Positions 1 through 8,402 of a DNA stretch of 14,368 bases are shown here, piece after piece (within the stretch, counting starts at the first letter, position 1; each line of letters opens with the position of its first letter). Origin of the DNA: an uncultured Alphaproteobacteria bacterium (GTDB taxonomy: Bacteria; Pseudomonadota; Alphaproteobacteria; RF32; CAG-239); assembly GCA_900540425.1 (NCBI GenBank), contig UQFU01000036.1, forward strand, positions 1 to 14,368. The letters are read 5' to 3'. Made by a program: the position numbers and the translations under genes. The notes under the pieces were generated by a model that worked only from the letters and a program-made list of their open reading frames with translations, did not search any database and was not told where the DNA came from.

Positions 1-945
1 CGGCGTATTAGGCGCCCCAAAACCCGCCACCTCCCCCAGCCGCTCGACCATATCCCGTTTGGTCACCATAAAAGGTATTGTTTCCGCCTTATCCAAAGCA
101 TCGCGGCGACACAGCCCCGTTATGGCCCGGATAAATTCCGGGCTGTATTTTTCCGCTTTCCGAGAAGAAAACCAGGCATAAATTTCATTATTGCTTTTCC
201 AGGCGGCCCGGCTTAAAAAACCGCAATCTTCCTGATCCAACTCCGGAAAACAGGAAGAAATCAACCGGCCTCTCTCTGCCAAATGTTTTTGGACGATTTC
301 CGGGGCATTGCTGCTGCTCAATCCGTTTAAACGGAAAGCGGCAACAGAACGGTAAAGGAATTTAATCCGGCATTTTTCGGATTTGCAGAAGCGAAGGAGA
401 AAATCCCAATCGCCAATAATCTTATAACTTGTATCATAATTTCCAAACCGACGGTGCAATTCACGTTTATATATCATTCCCTGATGGCGGGGCGTTCCCC
501 GTAAATAAATTCCGTCATCAAGCGGGTGCGGTATTCCGATTGAGATCCGCCGGTCATTCTTCCCCAAGTTGCTGACGGCGCAGACAAACATATCCGCCTT
601 TCCGAAATCCCGGTCTTCAACCAACGTTTTGACGGCTCCGGGCAAGATATAGTCGTCAGAATTAACAAACCAGACATATTCTCCCTGCGCCAGAGCCACT
701 CCTTTATTCATAGCATCGTAGATGCCATTATCAGGTTCGGATATATATTTTATCCAGCCCAAGCCGGCATATTCCTGCAAAATGTTCAAAGTCCCGTCAT
801 CAGAACCGCCGTCTATGACCCAATGTTCAATCTGTCCGCCATTTTGGTCATGAATACTTTGAAGACACTGACGAAATGTTTGTTCCCGCTTATTTTGAAT
901 CAAATTATAAATCACGGTAATGATGGTAATTTGGGGTTGTGTCAT
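1..945 (-). CDS. GT2 family glycosyltransferase (3' end outside window)
   Basis: Reading from an ATG at 945 towards position 1 gives 315 codons without a stop, so the 3' end lies beyond the left edge. The protein starts with the beta strand of a GT-A fold (TIITVIYN, residues 7-14). It has DGGSDDGT at 45-52 and the metal/nucleotide-sugar binding motif VNSDD at 94-98. The acceptor-side signatures HQGMIYKR (154-161) and GDWDFLLR (178-185) are typical of family 2 enzymes. Such enzymes move a sugar from a nucleotide-sugar donor to a growing polysaccharide or lipid carrier on the cytoplasmic face of the membrane; donor and acceptor cannot be read from the sequence. No signal peptide or membrane segment is visible in the part present. 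A purine-rich GAAAAGGAAAA stretch precedes the ATG. No clear terminator separates it from the helicase gene 103 nt upstream, so read-through is possible. Confidence 0.93.
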   Translation of the reverse strand, partial: MTQPQITIITVIYNLIQNKREQTFRQCLQSIHDQNGGQIEHWVIDGGSDDGTLNILQEYAGLGWIKYISEPDNGIYDAMNKGVALAQGEYVWFVNSDDYILPGAVKTLVEDRDFGKADMFVCAVSNLGKNDRRISIGIPHPLDDGIYLRGTPRHQGMIYKRELHRRFGNYDTSYKIIGDWDFLLRFCKSEKCRIKFLYRSVAAFRLNGLSSSNAPEIVQKHLAERGRLISSCFPELDQEDCGFLSRAAWKSNNEIYAWFSSRKAEKYSPEFIRAITGLCRRDALDKAETIPFMVTKRDMVERLGEVAGFGAPNTP

Positions 946-1048
946 ATTTTTTCCTTTTCTCAAAAAATATCCGAATATAGACAGTTATGAGAACAGGATA
1001 CTCACAATACTACAACTTTAAATTGTATAATAAAAGTTATATACAGTT

Positions 1049-2569
1049 TTAATCCAAAATATTTATAATCCGTTTGATTTCAAAACGGCGCAAGGCATTT
1101 CTTTCGCGGCATTCGGCAATCAAAACGCCATTGCCGACCTCTACCGGAACAACCCGGCGGCGGTAGTTCTGCCCGTCGGGCTTGCGATAAACCAGCCCGA
1201 TTTCGGCTTGTTGTTCGGCTGCGCGGCATAAACGCCGCTTTTTTTGCAATTCGGGCATAGCCGTATCTTCACAATAGCGGCACAAAAAACCGTTAATCCG
1301 TTCGTCAACCATGACATGGCGCGCAGAAACAGGCTTTTTCAGGCTTATCCCCTCAAGTGACGTACAACGGCTCAAAGCTACATACAACTGCCCGGCGGCA
1401 AAGGTTCCGTGACCGATGTCAATTTCCACCCGGTCAAAGGTTTTGCCCTGGCTTTTGTGGATTGTAACCGCCCAGGCCATCCGAAACGGAAACTGCAAAA
1501 ACGTCCCGACAACCTCGGAAATTATTTCCTTGCCTTCCAGCTTATATTTACAGACCTCCCATTCAAACGGAAACACCGCAACCAGGCGCTGCCCGGCCTG
1601 GAGGCGGACATTAATATGGCTCAAGCGTTCGTCACGAAACCTGACGCTTTCAATATGCCCGACGCTGCCGTTGACCCAGCGGTTTTTGGCATCGTTATTC
1701 AAAAACATAATCTGAGCGCCGATTTTGAACTCCAGACGTTCAGCCGCGGGATAATATTCCTGGCCGAAATCCCCCTCAATCTCGGCTTCGGAAATATACA
1801 AGGTGCCGTCCAAAGCTTCCAGCATCTGCCGGTTGACCGTATCGGCCGCCTGATTGGTGGTGGTAAGGGTGATTTTGAATTCTTCGGCGCCTTCGGCGTT
1901 TACGTCGGCTCCGACCCGGCCGTTAAGGCGCTGCAAATCTTCGGCCGACGCCATATTATTGCGAATGTTGTTCAACAAGCCGATAAACACGTTGTCTTTT
2001 TGGCGATAGATTTTTTTCAACTCCACAACTTGCAATGGAATTTGGCGAAAGACATCGGCGCTGAAAAAATACGGCGTTTCATAATGATCGGCAAAAATCT
2101 CTCTTTCCCGCGGCCCGACTACCGGGGGAAGCTGATACAAATCGCCGACAAAAACCATTTGCACGCCGCCGAAAGACTTGTTTTCATCGGGGCCGAACTT
2201 ACGCAAAAAAATATTTATACAATCCAACAAATCTGCGCGCAGCATGGACGCTTCGTCAATAATCAGGGTTTGCAGATGCTTATATATCCGGGTAGCGCGC
2301 GGTTTAAACTCGCCGCTCTCGATTTGAGCGGGACTGATATTAATCGGGAAACCGAAAAAACGGTGAATCGTCTGCCCTTTAATATTAAGAGCGGCCACTC
2401 CGGTCGGTGCCAAGAGAACGATCCTCTTGGCGCTGTGCGCATAGGCATAGTTCAGCAGAGTTGATTTGCCGGTACCGGCTTTTCCGGTAATAAACAGGTG
2501 TTGGTTTGTCCCTTCAAGCAAATCTAAAGCTTTTTGAAACTCCGGATTGATTTCAACCTGAAGAGGCAT
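1049..2569 (-). CDS. Pif1-like SF1B DNA helicase with C-terminal WYL-like module
   Basis: The predicted protein has 506 residues. It has Walker A GKAGTGKS (29-36), Walker B IIDEAS (103-108), VGDLYQLPPV (141-150, the motif III region), and the UvrD-like C-terminal motifs AVTIHKSQGKTF (367-378) and LYVALSR (395-401). Together these mark the Pif1/RecD group of superfamily 1B, ATP-driven 5'-3' DNA helicases. Residues about 446-505 have the pattern of a WYL domain: YRKPDG, then RRVVPVEV, then GVLIAECRERNALRRFEIKR. WYL modules are known on some bacterial Pif1 helicases, where they can bind single-stranded DNA. I chose the ATG at 2569 rather than the GTG-type start at 2620, because the upstream gene stops at 2577, the ATG follows 7 nt later, an AGGG ribosome site sits just before it, and the helicase homology begins there. 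It is the last gene of the map-radC run. A role in replication or repair is inferred. Confidence 0.9.
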   Translation of the reverse strand: MPLQVEINPEFQKALDLLEGTNQHLFITGKAGTGKSTLLNYAYAHSAKRIVLLAPTGVAALNIKGQTIHRFFGFPINISPAQIESGEFKPRATRIYKHLQTLIIDEASMLRADLLDCINIFLRKFGPDENKSFGGVQMVFVGDLYQLPPVVGPREREIFADHYETPYFFSADVFRQIPLQVVELKKIYRQKDNVFIGLLNNIRNNMASAEDLQRLNGRVGADVNAEGAEEFKITLTTTNQAADTVNRQMLEALDGTLYISEAEIEGDFGQEYYPAAERLEFKIGAQIMFLNNDAKNRWVNGSVGHIESVRFRDERLSHINVRLQAGQRLVAVFPFEWEVCKYKLEGKEIISEVVGTFLQFPFRMAWAVTIHKSQGKTFDRVEIDIGHGTFAAGQLYVALSRCTSLEGISLKKPVSARHVMVDERINGFLCRYCEDTAMPELQKKRRLCRAAEQQAEIGLVYRKPDGQNYRRRVVPVEVGNGVLIAECRERNALRRFEIKRIINILD

Positions 2570-2576
2570 AATATCC

Positions 2577-3329
2577 CTACCCTTCCAACGGGCGATCAGA
2601 CATGCCGATCCGGCCGACAAAAGGCAGTTTTACGGCAGGACGCAAAATATCAACACCGAAATCCAACCCCAGCACATTAAATTCAACGCCTTCTCCCAGG
2701 CCGACCGTCAGCCCCAACAGCCCATACAGCGAGAACTGCCAACCGCTTTTGCTTTCGCTCAAAGCAAAGATGCGTCCGTCATAAAGCCAGTCCCGCCCGA
2801 TGGCATGAGGCGGCAGTTCGACAGTCAGCTCAGGCACATTGCGGATAATATAAGAGATAAAAGTGTTGCTGTTCGGCCCCGGCCAAAGGACATAAGTATC
2901 GTCATAAGCGTATTCCGCCGCCAATTTTTGAATCCGCGGAATAGCGCGGGCAGCCTTTTCTCCCCGCAACTCCTCAATCAACTGCGGCTCGGCACCGTAC
3001 CATCTGCGGTCAGGAACATCCTGTTCAACGGCAACGCTGTGCCCGGAACGATACAGCCGGTACCCCAAAACCTGGTAAGTGGTATATTGTTTGGCATTTT
3101 CGGGTTTGACGGCAATCCAGCTGTGAACACTAAAAAACCCCCGCCAACTATAGGTACGGGCGGCATAAACCTGGACAACAGCTCCCTTTTCCGTTTCCGG
3201 CAACGGCGCAATTCCTGCGGAACTGCGGTCGGCCTGCCACCAGGGCACCGGCCGGTAGAAAAAAGCCAGCCACAAGAATCCGGCGGTCATTAACAATCCA
3301 AAAATCATCGTCTTATTTATTTTTTTCAT
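2577..3329 (-). CDS. DUF3750 family protein, membrane-anchored
   Basis: This 250-residue protein has one hydrophobic N-terminal segment (about residues 8-25) preceded by lysines. It is therefore a signal anchor or uncleaved signal, with the rest outside the cytoplasm. The body matches what I know of DUF3750: an early SVHSWIAVKP stretch, then WPGPNSNTFISYIIRNVPEL, then LPPHAIGRDWL near residues 149-180, and a glycine-rich C-terminal part containing GVEFNVLGLDFG. The function of this family is not known. The N-G-P-N-S-N-T-F core resembles a conserved polar site, but assigning catalysis would be a guess. Its ATG overlaps the radC stop codon by 4 nt (ATGA), so the two genes are probably translationally coupled. 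The helicase gene starts 7 nt after its stop. The family is mostly seen in Proteobacteria, including many alphaproteobacteria. Confidence 0.88.
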   Translation of the reverse strand: MKKINKTMIFGLLMTAGFLWLAFFYRPVPWWQADRSSAGIAPLPETEKGAVVQVYAARTYSWRGFFSVHSWIAVKPENAKQYTTYQVLGYRLYRSGHSVAVEQDVPDRRWYGAEPQLIEELRGEKAARAIPRIQKLAAEYAYDDTYVLWPGPNSNTFISYIIRNVPELTVELPPHAIGRDWLYDGRIFALSESKSGWQFSLYGLLGLTVGLGEGVEFNVLGLDFGVDILRPAVKLPFVGRIGMSDRPLEG

Positions 3330-4084
3330 TTCTGTTTTCTTTGTTGTTTGGGAGTTTGCGTTTGTTCCGAAGAGGGTATCAGCCCGTCTCTCGCAAAGCT
3401 GAAGACATTATCCCGGCTGACAATCAGATGGTCGAGCAAATCTATGTCAACCAGTTTGCCGGCTTCCCAAATCATTTTGGTAACCGCAATATCCTGTTGA
3501 GACGGTTTGACAACCCCGGAAGGATGGTTATGAGCAATAACGATTGCTCCGGCGCCGCGTTCAATGGCCGACTTTATCACTTCGCGCGGGTGAATCGAAA
3601 CATGGTTCAGGCTGCCGCGCTGCTGGATTTCGTTCCCAAGCAGAATCAATTTGGAATTCAGGTAAACAATCATAAACTGTTCAATTTTTCCATAACCGAT
3701 TTTGCTGCGGCAATAGTCGACAACCAAATCCCAGTTGTTGAGCAGGTGGCCGTCCTCGGCATTCAGATTTTGCCATTGTACCCGGAGAGTGGCTTCCCGA
3801 ACGGCTTTGAGCAAAGCGAGACTGCTTTCCTTAAATCCCGAAAAAGCCAAAAGCTCTTTGCTTTCGGCATTGACAACGCCGGCAAAATTGCCGAATTTCT
3901 TAATCAGCTGTTTTGCCAGCGGTTTGACGTCGCGTCGGGGAATTGACATCGTCAGCAGAAATTCCAGAAACTCATAATCTGGCATGTCTTTGCCTTCTGT
4001 TGCCAAAAAGCGCGTTCTCAGCCTTTGGCGATGACCAAGATAATCCGGCTTGTCTTCCGGCATTTTCCGATCAGTCCCGTTCAT
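3326..4084 (-). CDS. radC: RadC family protein (JAMM/MPN+ domain)
   Basis: This 252-residue protein has the usual RadC plan. A helix-rich N-terminal half carries a helix-hairpin-helix-like segment (about 55-95; FGNFAGVVNAESKELLAFSG), followed by a JAMM-type domain. The metal motif is complete: H185 and H187 in AHNHPSG, S195 and D198, with a candidate glutamate at E168. RadC proteins are often called DNA repair factors, but that name comes from an early E. coli mapping that was later questioned. The sequence supports a metal-dependent hydrolase-like fold, not a proven repair role. The C-terminal tail is polar (QTQTPKQQRKQK). The ATG at 4084 lies 3 nt after the map stop; a second ATG at 4063 (residue 8) is a possible alternative start. 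The end overlaps the DUF3750 start by 4 nt. Map followed by radC is a common alphaproteobacterial order. Confidence 0.95.
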   Translation of the reverse strand: MNGTDRKMPEDKPDYLGHRQRLRTRFLATEGKDMPDYEFLEFLLTMSIPRRDVKPLAKQLIKKFGNFAGVVNAESKELLAFSGFKESSLALLKAVREATLRVQWQNLNAEDGHLLNNWDLVVDYCRSKIGYGKIEQFMIVYLNSKLILLGNEIQQRGSLNHVSIHPREVIKSAIERGAGAIVIAHNHPSGVVKPSQQDIAVTKMIWEAGKLVDIDLLDHLIVSRDNVFSFARDGLIPSSEQTQTPKQQRKQK

Positions 4085-4087
4085 CGG

Positions 4088-4894
4088 CTACTCAACCTTA
4101 TAGGGCGGCTTGTCATAGCCTTTGAGCGAATAGGTAAAGACCTCGCAGCCGTCTTTGGTGACGCCCAGCGAATGTTCGAACTGCGCCGACAACGACTTGT
4201 CGCGGGTGGTGGCCGTCCAACCGTCGGCCAGGATAATCGCCTCTTTTTTGCCGATATTAATCATCGGCTCGATCGTAAAGAACATTCCTTCTTCAATCAG
4301 CGGGCCGGTTCCTTTGCGGCCGCAATGCATGACGTTCGGGGCATCGTGAAAAACCCGTCCCAGGCCATGGCCGCAGAACATATCGACAACAGAATAGCCG
4401 TATTTGTGGGCATATTCTTCAATAACGGCCCCGATATCCCCCATACGGGCACCCGGCCTGACGACATCAATGCCGCGCATCAGACATTCGTACGTCACGT
4501 CGCAGAGCCTGGTTGCCTTCAATTTGGGTTTCCCGGCATAATACATGCGGCTGGTATCTCCGAACCAACCGTCCAGCGTAACGGTAACGTCGATATTCAG
4601 TATATCTCCGTCGGCCAGTTTGCGCTCATAGCTCGGAATACCGTGACAGATAACATGATTGATGGAAATGCACAGGGTTTTGGTATAGCCGCGATAACCG
4701 AGGCAGGAAGGAATCGCGCCGCGGGCCAAAATAAACTCGCGGGCAAGATCGTCCAGCTCTCCGGTCGAGACGCCGACTTTGACATAAGGCGTCAGATAGT
4801 CCAAACATTCTGCGGCCAGCTTTCCGGCTTTGCGCATTCCTTCAAAATCTTCCGGCTCATAAATCGTTATGCCGTCTTTGCGTTTATGTGACAC
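4088..4894 (-). CDS. map: Type I methionine aminopeptidase
   Basis: This enzyme removes the initiator methionine from new proteins when the second residue is small. From the proposed GTG start at 4894 the protein has 268 residues. All five dinuclear metal ligands are present: D102, D113, H176, E209 and E240. Their spacing (11, 63, 33, 31) is identical to that of E. coli MAP as I recall it. The histidine of VICHGIP (H84) and H183 are also conserved. The open frame extends upstream to a TTG at 4963, which would add 23 residues. I prefer the GTG because AGAGGA sits 5 nt before it and because the protein then begins near the normal family start; the TTG has AAGGAG only 2 nt away, which is too close. 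It is the first gene of a run with radC, the DUF3750 gene and the helicase gene. The gene should be essential. Confidence 0.96.
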   Translation of the reverse strand: MSHKRKDGITIYEPEDFEGMRKAGKLAAECLDYLTPYVKVGVSTGELDDLAREFILARGAIPSCLGYRGYTKTLCISINHVICHGIPSYERKLADGDILNIDVTVTLDGWFGDTSRMYYAGKPKLKATRLCDVTYECLMRGIDVVRPGARMGDIGAVIEEYAHKYGYSVVDMFCGHGLGRVFHDAPNVMHCGRKGTGPLIEEGMFFTIEPMINIGKKEAIILADGWTATTRDKSLSAQFEHSLGVTKDGCEVFTYSLKGYDKPPYKVE

Positions 4895-5016
4895 TTTATT
4901 CCTCTTTCTGAAAATCAATTTTTTATTGTGTGGTATTTTTACATCTTTAAAATAATATTGCAATACTCCTTACGCTTATTATTTAAAATTAATATAACAT
5001 GATAAGGAATCTGAAA

Positions 5017-5472
5017 ATGCTGAAAAAAATTTCATTTATGCTGTTGAGTCTGATTTTGGTCGGGCTGACGCTGGCCGGAAGCAAATATTTTACCGACATG
5101 GGGACGCAGAGCTGGTATCCGGCGGCAGACAAGACGCCGCTCACGCCGCCGGCCTATGTGTTTCCGGTCGCCTGGTCATTTATTTATGCCACGCTGCTGA
5201 TTGCCGGATACCGGATTTTGTATTACCGGGCCGGAAGCAACATTCTGATTTTGTTTGTCATGCAGCTGTCATTGCAGGTTTTGTGGTGCATGACTTTTTT
5301 TGCCATGCAAAATGCCTTGATGGGGCTGTTGGTTATCCTGATGCTGGACGCCACCGTTTTTCTGATGCTCATGCGGCTGAGAAAACGCGACATTCTCTCA
5401 GCGCGGCTGCTTTATTTCTATTTTGCCTGGCTGCTGTTTGCCACATATTTAAACCTTGGGTTTATCTTCTGA
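5017..5472 (+). CDS. TspO/MBR family membrane protein
   Basis: From the ATG at 5017 the protein has 151 residues, the normal size for bacterial TspO. Five hydrophobic segments are visible (about 5-21, 46-63, 74-95, 101-118 and 130-149). Family hallmarks are W-Y-P (SWYPAADK) followed by PLTPPAYVFPVAWSFIYA in the first loop and second helix, and a C-terminal helix ending FATYLNLGFIF. TspO proteins sit in the membrane and bind porphyrins and related ligands; in some alphaproteobacteria they modulate pigment and stress responses. I chose 5017 over the ATG at 4999 because AAGGA lies 8 nt upstream of 5017. The usual tryptophan in W-x-x-Y-A-x-x-L-N near the end is replaced (LLFATYLN), so ligand binding may differ. 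The gene diverges from map and is followed by alaS, which has its own promoter. Confidence 0.85.
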   Translation: MLKKISFMLLSLILVGLTLAGSKYFTDMGTQSWYPAADKTPLTPPAYVFPVAWSFIYATLLIAGYRILYYRAGSNILILFVMQLSLQVLWCMTFFAMQNALMGLLVILMLDATVFLMLMRLRKRDILSARLLYFYFAWLLFATYLNLGFIF

Positions 5473-5514
5473 TTCCAATGCGGAGAAAAAGCGTCATTTT
5501 TTGTAAAAAAAATA

Positions 5515-5543
5515 TAGACAAGCTCTCGTCTTTGTTCTATTTT
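5515..5543 (+). promoter_or_regulatory. Candidate sigma70-type promoter of alaS
   Basis: TAGACA (5515-5520) and TATTTT (5538-5543) are separated by exactly 17 nt and lie 38 nt upstream of the alaS ATG. They match the consensus at 5/6 and 4/6 positions. This would let alaS be transcribed independently of the TspO gene. It was found by eye only. Confidence 0.5.
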
Positions 5544-5580
5544 AGCGAGGTTAATAATTTTTTATTTTTGGGAAGTAAAA

Positions 5581-8232
5581 ATGACAGTTACGCTAAAAGA
5601 AATCAGAAACACCTATTTAAACTTTTTTGCCAAGAACGGGCATAAGATTGTGCCGTCGAGTTCTCTGGTTCCCGACAACGATCCGACACTGATGTTTACC
5701 AATTCGGGAATGGTGCAATTCAAAAACATTTTGGCCGGCAACGAAACCCGCGATTATACCCGAGCGACGACTTCCCAAAAATCTGTTCGGGCGGGCGGGA
5801 AACACAACGACCTTGACAGCGTCGGCTATGACGTGCGGCACCATACTTTTTTTGAAATGCTCGGCAACTTTTCGTTCGGAGACTATTTCAAAGACGATGC
5901 CATCCGCTGGGCCTGGGAACTTCTGACCAAAGATTTTGACATGCCGAAAGACCGGCTGGCCGTTACCATCTATCATAACGACGACGAGGCTTACAATATT
6001 TGGAAAAAAGTTTCCGGACTTCCCGACGACCGGATTATCCGCATTGCCACCAAAGACAACTTCTGGCAAATGGGCGATACCGGCCCCTGTGGTCCCTGCT
6101 CCGAAATCTTTTATGACCACGGTCCGGAAGTCTGGGGCGGACTGCCAGGAACGCCGGAAGAAGACGGCGACCGCTGGATTGAAATCTGGAATCTGGTCTT
6201 TGACCAGTTTGAAGACCTGCCGGACGGTACCCGTGTTCCGCTCAAGCGCCCGTCGATTGACACCGGCATGGGGCTGGAACGCATTTCCGCCATTTTGCAG
6301 GGCGTCCATTCCAATTTTGAAATTGATATTTTTCAAAAGCTGATTAAGGCAATTGCCGACATTGCCAATTCGGATCCGAACGGTCCGCTTAAGGCTTCGC
6401 ACAACGTTATTGCCGACCATCTGCGTTCGACCTGTTTCCTGATTGCCGACGGCGTTCTGCCCTCCAATGAAGGACGCGGCTATGTTCTGCGCCGGATTAT
6501 GCGCCGGGCGATGCGCCATGCCCACATGCTCGGGGTAAGCGAACCGATGATGTACAAGCTGGTACCTGCTTTGCAAGAGCAAATGGGGGAAGCTTATCCG
6601 GAACTTTATCGCGCCGAAGGGCTGATTACCGAAACCCTGAAGATGGAAGAAACCCGGTTTGGCAAAACCCTGGAAAAAGGACTGAGCCTGCTTGATGCCG
6701 AAACGGAAGGTCTGAAAGCGGGAGACAAGCTTTCGGGCGAAACCGCTTTCAAGCTCTATGACACTTACGGATTTCCGCTGGATCTGACACAAGATGCGCT
6801 TAAAAACAAAAATATTGAAGTTGACGTGGCAGGGTTTGACGCCGCCATGGAACGCCAAAAGGCCGAAGCCCGCAAAAACTGGGCAGGATCGGGCGATGCC
6901 GGAACCGAAAAAATCTGGTTTGAGCTGAAAGACAAACTCGGCGCAACCGAATTTCTCGGCTATAACACGCTCAAAAGCGACGGCATGGTTACCGCCCTGG
7001 TTCAAGACGGCAAAGAGGTTTCCCAAGTAACCGGCGGCACTTTCCAGCTGATTGCCAACCAGACGCCGTTTTATGGCGAATCCGGCGGACAGCTCGGCGA
7101 CACCGGGGTTGTTTCAAACGGCAGTTTCCGGGCCGCGGTCAATGACGTCAAGAAAAAGCTTGACGGCCTGTTTGTCCACTATTGCACATTGCTCGGCGGA
7201 GAGGCCAAAACCGGCGAAACGGCCAGTTTTGAGGTTGACAAGGCGCACCGCGCCGCAACGGCCGCCAACCACTCCGTCACGCATATTCTGCATCATGTTT
7301 TGCAAAACAAATACGGCAAGCAGGTCACTCAAAAAGGCTCGATGGTTGCCCACGACAAAATGCGTTTTGACATTGCCTACAACAAACAAATCAGCGAAAC
7401 CGAACTGCGCGAAATTGAAAACGAGGTGAACGCCCTTATCCGTGCCAATGCTCCGGTACATACCGTCCTGATGAGCAAAGACGAAGCTGTTGAGCTGGGT
7501 GCGATGGCTTTGTTCGGCGAAAAATACGGAGATGAAGTCCGGGTGATTATGATGGGCGAAAAAGACTGCCCCTTCTCGATTGAACTGTGCGGCGGCACGC
7601 ATGTCAAACGCACCGGGGACATCGGTTATTTCAACATTGTTTCGGAATCGGCGATTGCCGCAGGCGTTCGGCGTTTGGAATGCGTTACCGGACCGGGCGC
7701 GGAACTGTTTGTCCAGGGGATTGAAGACAAGCTGCACCGGGTCGGGCAGGCTCTGAAATCCAATTTTAACGACATTGAAGCGCGGATACATTCCCTGCTG
7801 GAAGAAAAGAAAAAGCTGGAAGCCGATATTTTCAATCTCAAGAAATCTTTTGTCAGCAACAAAGCGGCCGACAATCAGGACAAGGTTGAAACCGTCAACG
7901 GCGTCAAGTTTATCGGGCGTGAGATTCCCAACATTCACCCCAAAGAACTGAAAGCCTTTATTGATGAAATCAACAAGACAATCGGTTCCGGCGTGGTCGT
8001 TCTGGCTACCAACAAAGATGACAAGGCTTCGATTGTGGTCGGCGTTACCAAGGATCTGATTAACAAATATTCGGCGGTCGAACTGGTTAAAATCGCCTCA
8101 ACGGCAGTCGGCGGCAGCGGCGGCGGCGGAAACTTGACGGGCGGCGGGGGACGCCCCGCCATGGCGCAGGCCGGCGGCCCCGACGGCAGCAAAATCGGCG
8201 AAGCGATTGAGGCAATTCGCAAAGCGCTATAA
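5581..8232 (+). CDS. alaS: Alanyl-tRNA synthetase
   Basis: This class II synthetase charges tRNA-Ala with alanine using ATP and hydrolyses mischarged Ser/Gly-tRNA-Ala. The 883-residue protein is full length for the family (about 875). It opens with the catalytic core: [12 protein letters not shown], then the motif around [11 protein letters not shown], and [29 protein letters not shown] is motif 3. Editing-domain zinc-site residues are intact: H564 and H568 in NHSVTH, and the cysteine and histidine of CGGTH at 670-674. A coiled-coil linker (about 725-760) leads to the C-Ala domain, which ends in [13 protein letters not shown]. Translation starts at an ATG with GGAAG 5 nt upstream. A strong intrinsic terminator follows 10 nt after the stop. 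In many alphaproteobacteria alaS lies near recA; here its neighbours are a TspO gene and an orphan gene. Confidence 0.99.
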   Translation: MTVTLKEIRNTYLNFFAKNGHKIVPSSSLVPDNDPTLMFTNSGMVQFKNILAGNETRDYTRATTSQKSVRAGGKHNDLDSVGYDVRHHTFFEMLGNFSFGDYFKDDAIRWAWELLTKDFDMPKDRLAVTIYHNDDEAYNIWKKVSGLPDDRIIRIATKDNFWQMGDTGPCGPCSEIFYDHGPEVWGGLPGTPEEDGDRWIEIWNLVFDQFEDLPDGTRVPLKRPSIDTGMGLERISAILQGVHSNFEIDIFQKLIKAIADIANSDPNGPLKASHNVIADHLRSTCFLIADGVLPSNEGRGYVLRRIMRRAMRHAHMLGVSEPMMYKLVPALQEQMGEAYPELYRAEGLITETLKMEETRFGKTLEKGLSLLDAETEGLKAGDKLSGETAFKLYDTYGFPLDLTQDALKNKNIEVDVAGFDAAMERQKAEARKNWAGSGDAGTEKIWFELKDKLGATEFLGYNTLKSDGMVTALVQDGKEVSQVTGGTFQLIANQTPFYGESGGQLGDTGVVSNGSFRAAVNDVKKKLDGLFVHYCTLLGGEAKTGETASFEVDKAHRAATAANHSVTHILHHVLQNKYGKQVTQKGSMVAHDKMRFDIAYNKQISETELREIENEVNALIRANAPVHTVLMSKDEAVELGAMALFGEKYGDEVRVIMMGEKDCPFSIELCGGTHVKRTGDIGYFNIVSESAIAAGVRRLECVTGPGAELFVQGIEDKLHRVGQALKSNFNDIEARIHSLLEEKKKLEADIFNLKKSFVSNKAADNQDKVETVNGVKFIGREIPNIHPKELKAFIDEINKTIGSGVVVLATNKDDKASIVVGVTKDLINKYSAVELVKIASTAVGGSGGGGNLTGGGGRPAMAQAGGPDGSKIGEAIEAIRKAL

Positions 8233-8242
8233 CTTCAGACAC

Positions 8243-8269
8243 AAAAACCCCGGCTGCCCGGGGTTTTTT
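8243..8269 (+). terminator. Rho-independent terminator after alaS
   Basis: CCCCGG (8248-8253) pairs with CCGGGG (8258-8263) around a 4-nt loop. It is preceded by five A and followed by six T, so the stem can extend with A-U pairs. It lies 10 nt beyond the alaS stop. Confidence 0.93.
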
Positions 8270-8335
8270 GTTTACCGGTTTATCAGCGATACAGAAAATC
8301 ACTAAGCCGTTTGATTAAAAATTTCACAAAAGGCC

Positions 8336-8366
8336 TTGATTTTTAGGAAAAGACATGTCTTAATAT
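8336..8366 (+). promoter_or_regulatory. Possible promoter/operator with a 12-bp palindrome
   Basis: A perfect 12-bp palindrome, AAGACATGTCTT (8350-8361), lies 41 nt upstream of the orphan gene at 8403. It sits between a TTGATT (8336-8341) and TAATAT (8361-8366), which would make a promoter with a long 19-nt spacer. A dimeric repressor could bind there and block the promoter. This is a reading of the bases only. Confidence 0.3.
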
Positions 8367-8402
8367 GCACAAAATATTATATCATTTTAAAATTTAGGCT
8401 TT

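Noticed and set aside
1409..2464. Plus-strand open frame of 351 codons
   Set aside because: It lies wholly antisense to the helicase gene, whose motifs are unmistakable; the composition reads like a complement of coding sequence.
4025..4891. Plus-strand open frame of 288 codons
   Set aside because: It is antisense to map, where all five metal ligands are conserved on the other strand.
5617..7026. Minus-strand open frame of 469 codons
   Set aside because: It is antisense to alaS and has no family motifs; long shadow frames are common opposite genes of this codon usage.
7114..7938. Minus-strand open frame of 274 codons
   Set aside because: It is antisense to the alaS editing domain and has no ribosome site or recognisable domain.
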